Source: Betaproteobacteria bacterium
GTDB taxonomy: Bacteria > Pseudomonadota > Gammaproteobacteria > Burkholderiales > Burkholderiaceae_C
Direction: 5' to 3'
DNA: 64,000 nt
Assembly: GCA_016704535.1 (NCBI GenBank)
Contig: JADIZZ010000003.1
Location: 124,001-188,000 of the forward strand
Shown here: in pieces, positions 52,111 to 63,588 of the stretch
Position numbering within the stretch: the first letter of the stretch is position 1
How the letters are laid out: each line of letters begins with the position of its first letter
The notes under the pieces: model-generated
Seen by the model: only the letters and a program-made list of their open reading frames with translations
What the model was told of the DNA's origin: nothing
Database searches by the model: none
Translations under genes and position numbers: made by a program

Positions 52111-53208
52111 ATGTCCACCGCCGTCACCGAAAGCGCGCTGCTCGACGCGCTGAAGACCGTCACCGACCCGAACACCGGCAAGGACTTCGTCAGCACCAAG
52201 GCGCTGAAGAACCTGCGCATCGAAGGCGGCGACGTCGCCTTCTCGGTCGAGCTGGGCTACCCCGGCAAGAGCCAGCATGCGGCGTTGCGCAAGGCGCTGA
52301 TCGCCGCGGCGCGCGGCGTGGCGGGCGTGCAGAACGTCAGCGTCGAGATCACCACGCGCATCGTCAGCCACGCCGTGCAGCGCGGCGTGCAGCTGCTGCC
52401 GCGGGTGAAGAACGTCATTGCCGTGGCCTCGGGCAAGGGCGGCGTGGGCAAGAGCACCACCACCGTGAACCTGGCGCTGGCGCTGGCCGCCGAAGGTGCC
52501 AGCGTGGGCATCCTCGACGCCGACATCTACGGCCCCAGCCAGCCCATGATGATGGGCATCAGCGGCCGCCCCGAAAGTGCCGACGGCAAGAGCATCGAAC
52601 CGATGGAGAACTACGGCGTTCAGGTCATGAGCATCGGCTTCCTGATCGAGCCCGACCAGGCCATGATCTGGCGCGGCCCGATGGCTACGCAGGCGCTCGA
52701 CCAGTTGCTGAACCAGACGCAGTGGCGCGACCTGGACTACCTGCTCATCGACATGCCGCCGGGCACCGGCGACATCGCGCTCACGCTCAGCCAGCGTGTG
52801 CCGCTCACCGGCGCCATCATCGTCACCACGCCGCAGGACATCGCGCTGCTCGACGCCAAGAAGGGCCTGAAGATGTTCGAGAAGGTGGGCGTGCCCATTC
52901 TCGGCATCGTCGAGAACATGGCGGTCTACTGCTGCCCGAACTGCGGCCACGCCGAGCACATCTTCGGCGCCGACGGCGGCCGCAAGATGGCGACGGAATA
53001 CGGCGTCGACTACCTCGGCGGCCTGCCGCTGACGATGGCCATCCGCGAACAGGCCGACGCCGGCCGCCCGACCGTGGTGGCCGACCCCGAAGGCGAGGTC
53101 GCCGGCATCTACAAGGCCGTGGCGCGCCAGGTGGCGGTCAAGGTTGCTGCCAAGGCGAAGGACTTCTCGTCGAAGTTCCCGACCATCACGGTGTCCAAGG
53201 GCACCTGA
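52111..53208 (+). CDS. apbC: Iron-sulfur cluster carrier protein (Mrp/NBP35 family)
   Basis: A 365-residue P-loop protein that carries and delivers Fe-S clusters. It has an N-terminal MIP18/DUF59 domain (about 5-80), a deviant Walker A GKGGVGKSTTTVNLAL (about 109-124), Walker B DIDMPPGTGD region and the cluster-binding Cys-x-x-Cys in YCCPNCGHAEHIF (about 270-282). This is the standard ApbC/Mrp layout. metG-apbC divergence is a common neighbourhood. A terminator follows. Confidence 0.95.
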   Translation: MSTAVTESALLDALKTVTDPNTGKDFVSTKALKNLRIEGGDVAFSVELGYPGKSQHAALRKALIAAARGVAGVQNVSVEITTRIVSHAVQRGVQLLPRVKNVIAVASGKGGVGKSTTTVNLALALAAEGASVGILDADIYGPSQPMMMGISGRPESADGKSIEPMENYGVQVMSIGFLIEPDQAMIWRGPMATQALDQLLNQTQWRDLDYLLIDMPPGTGDIALTLSQRVPLTGAIIVTTPQDIALLDAKKGLKMFEKVGVPILGIVENMAVYCCPNCGHAEHIFGADGGRKMATEYGVDYLGGLPLTMAIREQADAGRPTVVADPEGEVAGIYKAVARQVAVKVAAKAKDFSSKFPTITVSKGT

Positions 53209-53237
53209 GCCCGACGCGGGCCAGGCCCCGAGCAGAG

Positions 53238-53268
53238 CGGCCGCCTTCGGGCGGCCGTTGTCGTTTTC
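53238..53268 (+). terminator. Rho-independent terminator after apbC
   Basis: CGGCCGCC/GGCGGCCG forms an 8-bp stem with a stable TTCG tetraloop followed by TTGTCGTTTTC, 29 bases after the apbC stop. Confidence 0.82.
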
Positions 53269-53290
53269 TGGCGTCGAGCTTCGGTCATGG

Positions 53291-53310
53291 CGATAGAGGT
53301 TCTATATCGA
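53291..53310 (+). promoter_or_regulatory. Candidate LysR-type (OxyR-like) palindrome upstream of ahpC
   Basis: ATAGA-GGT-TCTAT is a perfect palindrome (53293-53305) nested in GATA-N9-TATC (53292-53308), about 100 bases before the ahpC start. ATAG and CTAT are the OxyR tetranucleotides, but their spacing here is 5 rather than 7 bases, so this is a candidate only. Confidence 0.4.
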
Positions 53311-53411
53311 AGGCATTTCATCAATCAAACCCGCAAATGCTGCAGCGCAACCAGAATCCACTTCGTCAACAGTTTCTTCCCTCGCCTCTTCAACCCATAC
53401 GGAGCCCACTC

Positions 53412-53975
53412 ATGTCCCTGATCAACACGCAAGTCCAACCCTTCAAGACGCAAGCCTTCCACAACGGCAAGTTCATCGAAGTCACCGAGCAGAGCCTCAA
53501 GGGCCAGTGGTCGGTGCTGATCTTCATGCCCGCCGCCTTCACCTTCAACTGCCCGACCGAGATCGAGGACGCGGCCGACAACTACGCCGAGTTCCAGAAG
53601 CTCGAGACGCAGGTCTACATCGTCACCACCGACACGCACTTCTCGCACAAGGTGTGGCACGAGACCAGCCCGGCCGTCGGCAAGGCCAGGTTCCCGCTGG
53701 TGGGTGACCCCACGCACACGCTGACCAACGCCTTCGGCGTGCACATCCAGGAAGAAGGCCTGGCGCTGCGCGGCACCTTCGTCGTCAATCCCGACGGCAT
53801 CATCAAGACGATGGAAGTGCATTCCAACGAGATCGCCCGCGACGTCAAGGAAACGCTGCGCAAGCTGAAGGCGGCCCAGTACACCGCCAAGCACCCCGGC
53901 CAGGTGTGCCCGGCCAAGTGGAACGAAGGTGCCAAGACGCTGACGCCTTCGCTTGACCTGGTGGGAAAGATCTAA
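53412..53975 (+). CDS. ahpC: Alkyl hydroperoxide reductase subunit C (typical 2-Cys peroxiredoxin)
   Basis: A 187-residue cytoplasmic peroxidase that reduces hydrogen peroxide and organic peroxides with AhpF as partner. Peroxidatic Cys47 lies in FTFNCPTEIEDAADNY and resolving Cys166 in HPGQVCPAKWNEG, the same positions as in E. coli AhpC. The C-terminal YF-type tail of sensitive peroxiredoxins is present in modified form. Length equals the E. coli enzyme. A candidate OxyR-like site lies upstream, and ahpF follows after a 136-base region with repeats and hairpins. Confidence 0.96.
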   Translation: MSLINTQVQPFKTQAFHNGKFIEVTEQSLKGQWSVLIFMPAAFTFNCPTEIEDAADNYAEFQKLETQVYIVTTDTHFSHKVWHETSPAVGKARFPLVGDPTHTLTNAFGVHIQEEGLALRGTFVVNPDGIIKTMEVHSNEIARDVKETLRKLKAAQYTAKHPGQVCPAKWNEGAKTLTPSLDLVGKI

Positions 53976-53988
53976 GGATCACCCGCCA

Positions 53989-54074
53989 CCTGGCGCGCAG
54001 CGGCGCCAGGCCCTGCCTCTCACGACAAGACCCTCGGGCCTTGTCGACAGCGCCCCGATGCGGGCCTTGTCGAC
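53989..54074 (+). repeat. Hairpins and a 14-bp direct repeat between ahpC and ahpF
   Basis: CCTGGCGC/GCGCCAGG (53989-54010) forms an 8-bp stem just after the ahpC stop. A second hairpin, CGACAAG/CTTGTCG (54023-54046), follows. CGGGCCTTGTCGAC occurs twice (54035-54048 and 54061-54074), 26 bp apart. The first stem lacks a T-run but may lower readthrough or protect the ahpC 3' end, consistent with AhpC being needed in excess over AhpF. Confidence 0.55.
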
Positions 54075-54111
54075 CGGGCCTGAACGCCCACGCCTATCGA
54101 AGGAGATCGCC

Positions 54112-55677
54112 ATGCTCGACAGCACCATCCAGGCCCAGCTCAAGGCCTACCTCGAACGCCTGCAGCAGCCCATCGAACTCGTCGCCAGCCTCGACGACCG
54201 TCCGGCCTCGGCCGAGATGCGCGAACTGCTGACCGAGATCGGCGCCCTGAACGACAAGGTCAGCGTGCGTTTCGACGGCAGCGATGCGCGCCGGCCGTCG
54301 TTCAACATCAGCCGCGTCGGCGCCGACATGGGCGTGCGCTTCGCCGCCATCCCGATGGGCCACGAGTTCACCTCGCTGGTGCTGGCGCTGCTGCAGGCCG
54401 GCGGCCACCCGCCCAAGGTCGAGGCCGAGGTCATCGAGCAGATCAAGGCACTGGAAGGCGACTTCGTCTTCGAGACCTACATGAGCCTGACCTGCCACAA
54501 CTGCCCTGACGTGGTGCAGGCGCTGAACCTGATGGCCGTGCTGAACCCGCGCATCAAGCATGTCGCCATCGACGGCGGCCTGTTTCAGGGCGAGGTCGAA
54601 GAGCGCCAGATCATGGCCGTGCCGTCGATCTTCCTGAACGGCAAGCCCTTCGGCAACGGCCGCATGGAAATCGCCGACATCCTGAAGAAGGTGGACACCG
54701 GCAGCGCTGCACGCGACGCCGCAAAGTTGGGCACCAAGGACCTGTTCGACGTGCTGATCGTCGGTGGCGGCCCCGCCGGCGCGGCGGCGGCCGTGTACGC
54801 GGCGCGCAAGGGCATCAAGACCGGCATCGTGGCCGAACGTTTCGGCGGCCAGACGCTCGATACCCTGGGCATCGAGAACTACATTTCGGTGCTGGAGACG
54901 CAGGGCCCCAAGTTTGCTGCGGCGCTGGAAGCGCATGCCCGTGCCTACGACGTCGACATCATGAATGGCCAGCGCGTGACCGCGCTGGAGCCGGCCGCGC
55001 AGCAGGGCGGCGCGATCCGCGTGACGCTGGAGAACGGGGCAGTGCTCAGGGGCCGCAGCGTCATCCTGTCGACCGGCGCGCGCTGGAAGAACGTCAACGT
55101 GCCCGGTGAGGCCGAGTACCGCAACAAGGGCGTGGCCTACTGCCCGCACTGCGACGGCCCGCTGTTCAAGGGCAAGAAGGTGGCCGTCATCGGCGGCGGC
55201 AATTCGGGCGTCGAAGCCGCCATCGACCTGGCCGGTGTCGTCGAACACGTCACCGTGGTCGAATTCGCCGATCAACTCAAGGCCGATGCGGTGCTGGTAA
55301 ACAAGCTCAAGAGCCTGCCCAACGTCGATATCTACACCAACGCCCAGACCACCGAGATCACCGGCGACGGCCACAAGGTCGACGGCCTGGTGTTCAAGAG
55401 CCGCACAGACGGCAGTGAACACCGCCTGCCGCTAGCGGGGGTGTTCGTGCAGATCGGCCTCGTGCCCAACACCGAGTTCCTGAAGGGCACGGTCGAACTC
55501 AGCAAGTACGGCGAGATCATCGTCGACGCCAAGGGCGCGACCAGCCTGCCCGGCGTGTTCGCCGCGGGCGATGCGACTACGGTGCCGTTCAAGCAGATCA
55601 TCATCGCCGCCGGTGACGGCGCGAAGGCGGCGCTGTCGGCCTTCGACCACCTGATCCGCACGCCCGTCGCGGCTTGA
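54112..55677 (+). CDS. ahpF: Alkyl hydroperoxide reductase subunit F
   Basis: A 521-residue flavoprotein that passes electrons from NADH to AhpC. The N-terminal double thioredoxin-fold domain (about 1-195) has CHNC at 128-131; the C-terminal thioredoxin-reductase-like part has FAD motif VGGGPAGAAAAVYAARKG, redox pair CPHC at 344-347 and NAD motif IGGGNSGVEAAIDLAG. These positions match E. coli AhpF within one residue. AAGGAG (54100-54105) precedes the ATG. It is the second gene of the ahpCF unit. Confidence 0.96.
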   Translation: MLDSTIQAQLKAYLERLQQPIELVASLDDRPASAEMRELLTEIGALNDKVSVRFDGSDARRPSFNISRVGADMGVRFAAIPMGHEFTSLVLALLQAGGHPPKVEAEVIEQIKALEGDFVFETYMSLTCHNCPDVVQALNLMAVLNPRIKHVAIDGGLFQGEVEERQIMAVPSIFLNGKPFGNGRMEIADILKKVDTGSAARDAAKLGTKDLFDVLIVGGGPAGAAAAVYAARKGIKTGIVAERFGGQTLDTLGIENYISVLETQGPKFAAALEAHARAYDVDIMNGQRVTALEPAAQQGGAIRVTLENGAVLRGRSVILSTGARWKNVNVPGEAEYRNKGVAYCPHCDGPLFKGKKVAVIGGGNSGVEAAIDLAGVVEHVTVVEFADQLKADAVLVNKLKSLPNVDIYTNAQTTEITGDGHKVDGLVFKSRTDGSEHRLPLAGVFVQIGLVPNTEFLKGTVELSKYGEIIVDAKGATSLPGVFAAGDATTVPFKQIIIAAGDGAKAALSAFDHLIRTPVAA

Positions 55678-55763
55678 CGCGCAGGCTCCGGCAACCGCGG
55701 TCGCCGCGGGGGTAAGGGTCAACCGCAGCCGCGCCGCGGCGTGGCTGCATTACCCTCGCCGGC

Positions 55764-57516
<1,753 letters not shown>

Positions 57517-57520
<4 letters not shown>

Positions 57521-60375
57521 AGGCGCGTGACCGCAGCGTGGCCGTCGGCGAGCCCGTCGACTTCGTGCTCGACGGCCAGCCCGTCAGCGCGCGGCCCGGC
57601 GAGAGCCTGCTGCAGGTGGCGTTGCGCCACGGCGTCGAGATCCCGCGCCTGTGCTGGAGCGAGAACCTCACCCCCGCCGGCAACTGCCGCGCCTGCATGG
57701 TGGAAGTGGCAGGCGAACGGGTGCTGGCCGCCAGCTGCTGTCGCCTGCCCACCGCGGGCCTGCAGGTGCAGACCGCCAGCCCGCGCGCACGCGCCGCGCA
57801 GAGGCTGGTGCTGGAACTGCTGCAGAGCGACCTGCCACCGCCCGGCGCGCCGGCGCTGACCTTGCGCCACGAGGTGCACGACTGGGCCGCCAGTCTGGGC
57901 GTCGGCGCGTCACGGTTCCCGGCGCGCACGAGCGTGCGCGCCGATCTCTCGCACCCTGCCATCGCGGTGAACATGGACGCCTGCATCCAGTGCACCCGCT
58001 GCCTGCGCGCCTGCCGTGGTGAGCAGGCCAACGACGTCATCGGCCTGGCCGGCCGCGGCGAACACGCACAGATCGTCTTCGACCTCGGTGATGCGCTGGC
58101 CGCCAGCACCTGCGTGGCCTGCGGCGAATGCGTGCAGGCCTGCCCGACGGGTGCGCTGTCGCCGGCGTTGCAGGTGCCGCTGACGGCGCCCGACCGGCAG
58201 GTGGACAGCCTCTGCCCCTATTGCGGTGTCGGCTGCCAGGTGACCTACCACGTCAAGGACGACGCCATCGTCTTCGTCGAGGGCCGCGACGGCCCGGCCA
58301 ACCATGGCCGGCTGTGCGTGAAGGGCCGCTACGGTTTCGACTACGCGCGCCACCCGCAGCGCCTGACCGTGCCGCTGATCCGCCGCGACGATGCGCCCAA
58401 GGACCCGCTGGCGTCCACCGACCCTGCCGTCGCGCGCCAGTACTTCCGCGAAGCCACATGGGACGAAGCGCTGACCTTGGCCGGTGGCACGCTGCGCCGC
58501 CTGCGCGACACGCACGGCCCGCGTGCACTGGCCGGCTTCGGCTCCGCCAAGGGCAGCAACGAAGAGGCTTACCTCTTCCAGAAGCTCGTGCGGCTGGGTT
58601 TCGGCAGCAACAACGTCGACCACTGCACGCGCCTGTGCCATGCGTCCAGCGTGGCCGCGCTGCTCGAAGGCATCGGTTCCGGCGCCGTGAGCAACCCGGT
58701 GCAGGACGTGGCGCTGGCCGGGGTGGTCATCGTCATCGGCGCCAACCCGGTGGTGAACCACCCCGTGGCCGCGAGCTGGATCAAGAACGCGCAGCGCCGC
58801 GGCACGCAGCTCGTCGTCATCGACCCGCGGCGCAGCGACCTGGCGCGCCACGCACAGCACGCGCTGCACTTCAAGCCGGGCAGCGACGTGGCGCTGCTGA
58901 ATTCGATGATGCATGTCATCGTCAGCGAAGGCCTGGTGAATGCGGACTTCATCGCCGCGCGTACCACCGGCTACGAAGCGCTGGCCGCCAACGTGCTGGC
59001 CTATAGCCCCGAGGCGATGGCCCAGCACACCGGCATCGAGCCGGGCACGGTGCGCACCGTGGCGCGGCTCTATGCCACCAGCCGCGCGTCGATGATCCTG
59101 TGGGGCATGGGCATCAGCCAGCACGTGCACGGCACGGACAACGCACGCTGCCTGATCGCGCTGGCGCTGATGACGGGCCAGATCGGCCGCCCCGGCACCG
59201 GTCTGCACCCGCTGCGCGGGCAGAACAACGTGCAGGGGGCGTCGGACGCCGGGCTGATCCCGATGATGTACCCCGACTACCAGCACGTCGACGACCCGGC
59301 GGCACGTGCGCGCGTGGCCGCGGCCTGGGGTGTGTCGCCGGATCGACTGGACCCGGACAAGGGCCTGACGGTGGTGGAGGTGATGCGCGCAATCAAGAGC
59401 GGTGAAGTGCGCGCCATGCTGGTGATGGGCGAGAACCCGGCGATGAGCGACCCCGACGTCGGTCATGCGCGCGAGTCTCTGGCTGCACTCGACATGCTGG
59501 TGGTGCAGGACATCTTCCTCACCGAGACCGCGGCGCTGGCCGACGTGGTGCTGCCGGCCAGTGCCTTCGCCGAGAAGACCGGCAGCTTCACCAACACCGA
59601 CCGAACCGTGCAGCTGGGCCGCCGGGCTCTGGGCCTGCCCGGGCAGGCGCGGCAGGACCTGTGGATCCTCTCCGCGCTGGCCGCTGAACTGGGCCTGGAC
59701 TGGGCGCATTACGGCGCCACGCCCACCGACTGCGACGTCGCGGCCTCCGCGGTCTTCATGGAGATGCGCCACGTGATGCACAACATCGCTGGCATCACTT
59801 GGGCGCGCCTGCAGGCCGAGGGCGCGGTGACCTATCCCTGCGAGCACGAGGACGACCCGGGCGAGCGGGTCGTCTTCACCGACCACTTCCCCACCGCCGA
59901 CGGCCGCGCGCGCTTCGTGCCGGCCGACCCCTTGCCGCCCGACGAGCGGCCCGACGCCGACTACCCCTTCGTGCTCATCACCGGTCGCCAGCTCGAGCAC
60001 TGGCACACCGGCAGCATGACGCGCCGTGCCGGCGTTTTGGCGGCGCTGGAACCCGACCCGGTGGCGCTGGTGCATCCTGCGGACCTGCAGCGCCTGGGCA
60101 TGGCCCCTGGCGACCTGATGACGGTGGCTTCACGCCGTGGCCAGGTCAGCCTGTACGCACGCGCCGACGAGGGCACGCCCCCGGGCAGCGTCTTCGTGGC
60201 CTTTTGCTGGGCCGAGGCGGCCATCAACCGGCTGACGAACCCGGCTCTGGACCCGGTGGCCAAGATCCCCGAGTTCAAGTACTGCGCCGTGCGTTTGGCG
60301 GCGGGCGGTACGGTGCCGGAGGTCGGCAGCTTTGGCACTGGCCATGCACGGGGCTCGCGCCGCCGGGCGGTCTGA
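57517..60375 (+). CDS. NAD-linked formate dehydrogenase alpha subunit (molybdopterin/tungstopterin)
   Basis: A 952-residue FdhF/FdsA-type oxidoreductase that oxidises formate to CO2. The N-terminus has a NuoG-like [2Fe-2S] domain (CWSENLTPAGNCRACMVEV), then [4Fe-4S] knuckles CIQCTRCLRAC and CVACGECVQACPTG, and the catalytic part begins with CPYCGVGC. The metal-ligating residue is Cys374 in HCTRLCHASSV, the position of selenocysteine in E. coli FdhF. Further motifs are GANPVVNHPV, GQNNVQGASDAG and the C-terminal cap TGRQLEHWHTGSMTRR. It pairs with the NuoEF-type subunit just upstream, an arrangement known from the tungsten-containing FDH1 of Methylobacterium extorquens. No fdhD or extra fds genes are adjacent. 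Confidence 0.92.
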
Positions 60376-60451
60376 CCGGCGTGAACTTCGCCGCGCTCCA
60401 GCCCATCGAGTCCGCTCGTCTTGGAGCCGGATTGTCACGGTTCACCATGAA

Positions 60452-60475
60452 GAGGGCCGCCCGCAGGCGGCCCTC
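60452..60475 (-). terminator. Strong hairpin between formate dehydrogenase and the liv-type binding protein gene
   Basis: GAGGGCCGCC/GGCGGCCCTC is a perfect 10-bp stem with a 4-base loop, placed between two convergent genes. On the minus strand it is followed by TTCAT, on the plus strand by ATCGA, so the T-run is weak; it may terminate from both sides. Confidence 0.6.
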
Positions 60476-60493
60476 ATCGAACCGGCTACGCGC

Positions 60494-61656
60494 TCACTTC
60501 GGGTAGTCGACCACGACGCTCCAGCGCGCATCCTGAAGTTGCGACAGGCGCGAGGCATTGCTGCCCAGCCGCTTTGTCGGGCCGAAGGTCTGCGCGGGGC
60601 TCCCGAAAATGTCCGGCGGTATCGACATCGTGTCCATCACCTTGATGAAGCTGTCGGTGTTGAGGTTGGCACCGGCCTTGGTCGCAGCATTGCCGAAGAT
60701 GTCGACGATCAGGTAGCCGTAGACCGAGAACACGGTCGGGTCTTCGTTGAACTTGGTCTTGTACTTGTTGGCCCAGAAACGCACCGGCTGCGAGGCGTCG
60801 TCGAGGTAAGGGTTGGCCACGGTCATGGTGGCGTACAGGCCGTCCATGGCCTTGCCACCGAGCTTGTGGATCAGGTCGGTGTAGGCCGCGCTGGTACCCA
60901 TGAAGGTCGGATTGAAGCCCGTCTTTCGACTCTCGGCGATGGTGCCGATGGTCTCGCGGATGATGGTGCCCAAAGCGACGAAGTCGCAGTTCGCGGCCTT
61001 CATGCGCGCCACCTGCGACGAAAAGTCGGTGGCACCACGCTTGAACGAGGTCTTTTCGGCGAATTCCATGCCGCGACCTTCAGCCCGGCCTCGGCGCCAC
61101 GCAGCACCTCGAGTCCGAATTCGTCATCCTGGTAGATGGTGCAGACCTTCTTAGCCCCTTTCTCCTTCACCAGCGTGGGCAGCGTGCTCAGCATCTGGTC
61201 GTAGTAGGTCGAGGCAAAGGCGTACTTCAGCTTGTGGAACGGGTCGTACATCTCGCGCGCTGCCGTCACCGGGAAGAAGTTGATGACGTTCTTCTCGAAC
61301 TGCACCGGCATCGCGGCGTTGTTCTGCGCCGTTCCCAGGTGACCCAGCATCGCGAAGATCTTGTCCTGGTTGACGAGCTTCTGCGCCGCAAGCACGGCCT
61401 TGCGTGGGTCGTAGCCCGAGTCCTCGATCTCCAGCTTGAGCTTGCGGCCGCCAATGCCGCCCTGTTCGTTGATCTCGTCGACGCGCAGCATCATGCCCAG
61501 GCGGATCTGCTTGCCGAAGCCGGCGAGCGGCCCGGACAGGTCCTGGATGGTGCCGACCGTGATTTCGGTCTTGCTCACGCCCTGTTGGGCGTGTGCGGTG
61601 GCCATCAGGCCGCAGGCGGCGGTAGCGGCCGCCAAAGTTCGGACGATGCGATTCAT
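60494..61656 (-). pseudogene. Branched-chain amino-acid-type ABC transporter substrate-binding protein, frameshifted
   Basis: A LivK-family periplasmic protein split over two frames. The 5' part (61656 leftward) has a signal peptide (MNRIVRTLAAATAACGLMAT, then AHA) and the family start TVGTIQDLSGPLAGFGKQIR. It loses frame after EAGLKVA; the rest resumes as MEFAEKTSFKRGATDFSSQV and runs to 60494. Adding one G near 61067 restores a single 387-residue protein, normal for the family. AAAGGAGA upstream of the start is a good ribosome site. It belongs with the ligase and ATPase genes that lie upstream. Ligand may be a branched-chain amino acid or an aromatic/aliphatic acid, given the adjacent CoA ligase. 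Confidence 0.82.
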
Positions 61657-61706
61657 GGTTTGTCTCCTTTAGAAGTGCTGGCGAGTAGTCAGGCAGGTCG
61701 GTCGGT

Positions 61707-63563
61707 TCAGGCATACATCGCGTCGATCTGCGGCGCGTACTTCTTCTGCACCAGCGAACGCTTGAGCTTCATCGTCGGGGTGAGCTCTTCGTCCTCGGCG
61801 GTCAGCTGGTCTTCGAGCAGGTGGAACTTCTTCACCTGCTCGACGCGGGCGAACTTCTTGTTGACGCGATCGATTTCGTTCTGGATCAATGCTCGCACCT
61901 CCGGCGCGCGTGTCAAGCTGGCGTAATTGCTGAAAGGTACGTCGTGGTCCTGCGCGTACTTCTCGACGTTCTCCTGGTCGATCATGATCAGCGCGGTGAG
62001 GTAGGCGCGCTTGTCGCCGATGACCACCGCGTCGGTGATGAAGGGGCTGAACTTGAGCTCGTTCTCCCACTCGCTGGGCGTGATGTTCTTGCCGCCGGCG
62101 GTGATGATGATGTCCTTCATGCGGTCGGTGATGCGGAAGAAACCCGCGGCGTCCACCGTGCCGACATCGCCGGTGTGCAACCAGCCGTCGGCATCCACCG
62201 TCTCGGCGGTCTTCTCCGGCTGGTTCAGGTAGCCCATGAAGACGTTCGGGCCGCGCACCAGCAATTCGCCGGTCACCGGATCGATCTTCACCTCGTTGAA
62301 GGGTGCGGCCGTGCCGATGGAGCCCGGGCGCAGCTTGGAAGGCGGCGTGAAGGTGGCGCCGCCAGCGCACTCGGTCTGGCCCCAGCCCTCCGCCATGGGC
62401 ACGCCCAGCGCCAGGTACCAGCGGATGAGGTCGGGCGAGATCGGCGCGGCACCGGTGAGCAGCAAACGTGCGCGGTGGATGCCTATCATCTTGCGCACGT
62501 TGTTCAGCGCCAGCCAGCGCGCCAGGTGGAACTGCAGCTTCAACGGCGCCGGCACCGGCCGGCCCTCGAGCACGGCGTCGGCCACGCGTCCGCCAACGCC
62601 AATGGCCCAGCCGTAGGCCAGCTGCTGCACCCGGCTGGCTTCGGAGATCGCCACCATCACGCCGGAGTAGAACTTCTCCCAGACCCGCGGCACCGCCGTG
62701 AAGAGCGTCGGCGCGATCTCGCGCACGTTCTCGGGTACGGTGTCGGGGTTCTCGACGAAGTTCAGCACCGAGCCGGTGTAGACGCCGACGTACTCGCCAC
62801 CGACTCGCTCGACGATGTGGCACAGCGGCAGGAAGGCCATGCGCTCGTCGCGCTCGTTCTGGTCGAAGACGTCGGAGTAGCCGCGCACGACGTAGATCAG
62901 CCCGGCGTGGCTGTGCATCGCACCCTTGGGCCGCCCCGTGGTGCCCGAGGTGTAGACGAGGATCGCCAGGTCCTGCGGCCTGCGGCTCTTCAGCCGCGCT
63001 TCGAACAGACCGGGGTGTGCGCGGTCGTGCGCCGAGCCGAGCTCACGCAGGCGCTCCAGGCTGATGACCATGGGGTCATCGAGCCGGTGCAGTCCTTCCA
63101 TGTCGAAGACGACGATCAGGCGCAGCAGCGGCAGGCTGTCGCGCACTTCGAGCACCTTGTCGAGCTGCTCGTCGTCCTCGACGAACAGCACCGATGTGCC
63201 GGAATCGGCGCAGAGGTACTGCACCTGCGATGCCGCATCGGTCGGGTAGATGCCGTTGGACACGCCTCCGGCGCTGAGGATGGCGATGTCCGCGATGACC
63301 CACTCGACGACGGTGTTCGACAGAATGGACGCCATATCGCCGGGCTCGAAACCGATCGCGGCCAGGCCCATCGCGGTTTCGCGCACCACTTGCGCCGCCT
63401 GCTGCCAGCTCCAGCTGCGCCAGATGCCGAGCTTCTTCTCGCGCAGCCACACGCGCTCGCTGCGCAGCCGGGCGGCGTTCCAGAACATCTCGTGCAGCGT
63501 CTCGCCTTCCACCAGGCGCCCAGGGTGTCGCTGTTCCGTGGCCAGATTCCACAGTCCGGTCAT
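61707..63563 (-). CDS. AMP-dependent acyl-CoA synthetase/ligase (long-chain type)
   Basis: A 618-residue ANL-superfamily enzyme that activates a carboxylic acid to its CoA thioester via an acyl-AMP. The P-loop motif YTSGTTGRPKGAMHSH (about residues 205-220), the A5 motif EGWGQTECAG, the A7/A8 stretch GWLHTGDVGTVDAAGFFRITDRMKDIIITAGG (split in two) and the C-terminal catalytic lysine region LTPTMKLKRS are intact. This subgroup is commonly encoded inside liv-type ABC clusters in betaproteobacteria, as here between the binding protein and an ATPase, suggesting import and activation of an acid. Chain length or aromatic preference cannot be told. Confidence 0.9.
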   Translation of the reverse strand: MTGLWNLATEQRHPGRLVEGETLHEMFWNAARLRSERVWLREKKLGIWRSWSWQQAAQVVRETAMGLAAIGFEPGDMASILSNTVVEWVIADIAILSAGGVSNGIYPTDAASQVQYLCADSGTSVLFVEDDEQLDKVLEVRDSLPLLRLIVVFDMEGLHRLDDPMVISLERLRELGSAHDRAHPGLFEARLKSRRPQDLAILVYTSGTTGRPKGAMHSHAGLIYVVRGYSDVFDQNERDERMAFLPLCHIVERVGGEYVGVYTGSVLNFVENPDTVPENVREIAPTLFTAVPRVWEKFYSGVMVAISEASRVQQLAYGWAIGVGGRVADAVLEGRPVPAPLKLQFHLARWLALNNVRKMIGIHRARLLLTGAAPISPDLIRWYLALGVPMAEGWGQTECAGGATFTPPSKLRPGSIGTAAPFNEVKIDPVTGELLVRGPNVFMGYLNQPEKTAETVDADGWLHTGDVGTVDAAGFFRITDRMKDIIITAGGKNITPSEWENELKFSPFITDAVVIGDKRAYLTALIMIDQENVEKYAQDHDVPFSNYASLTRAPEVRALIQNEIDRVNKKFARVEQVKKFHLLEDQLTAEDEELTPTMKLKRSLVQKKYAPQIDAMYA

Positions 63564-63588
63564 CTTGCGACCTCCACGGCAACGTACC

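Noticed and set aside
49859..52153. Open frame of 764 codons on the plus strand
   Set aside because: It mirrors metG. It has shadow-type composition and no start context or motif.
57910..60075. Open frame of 721 codons on the minus strand
   Set aside because: It mirrors the formate dehydrogenase alpha subunit, which is clearly coding.
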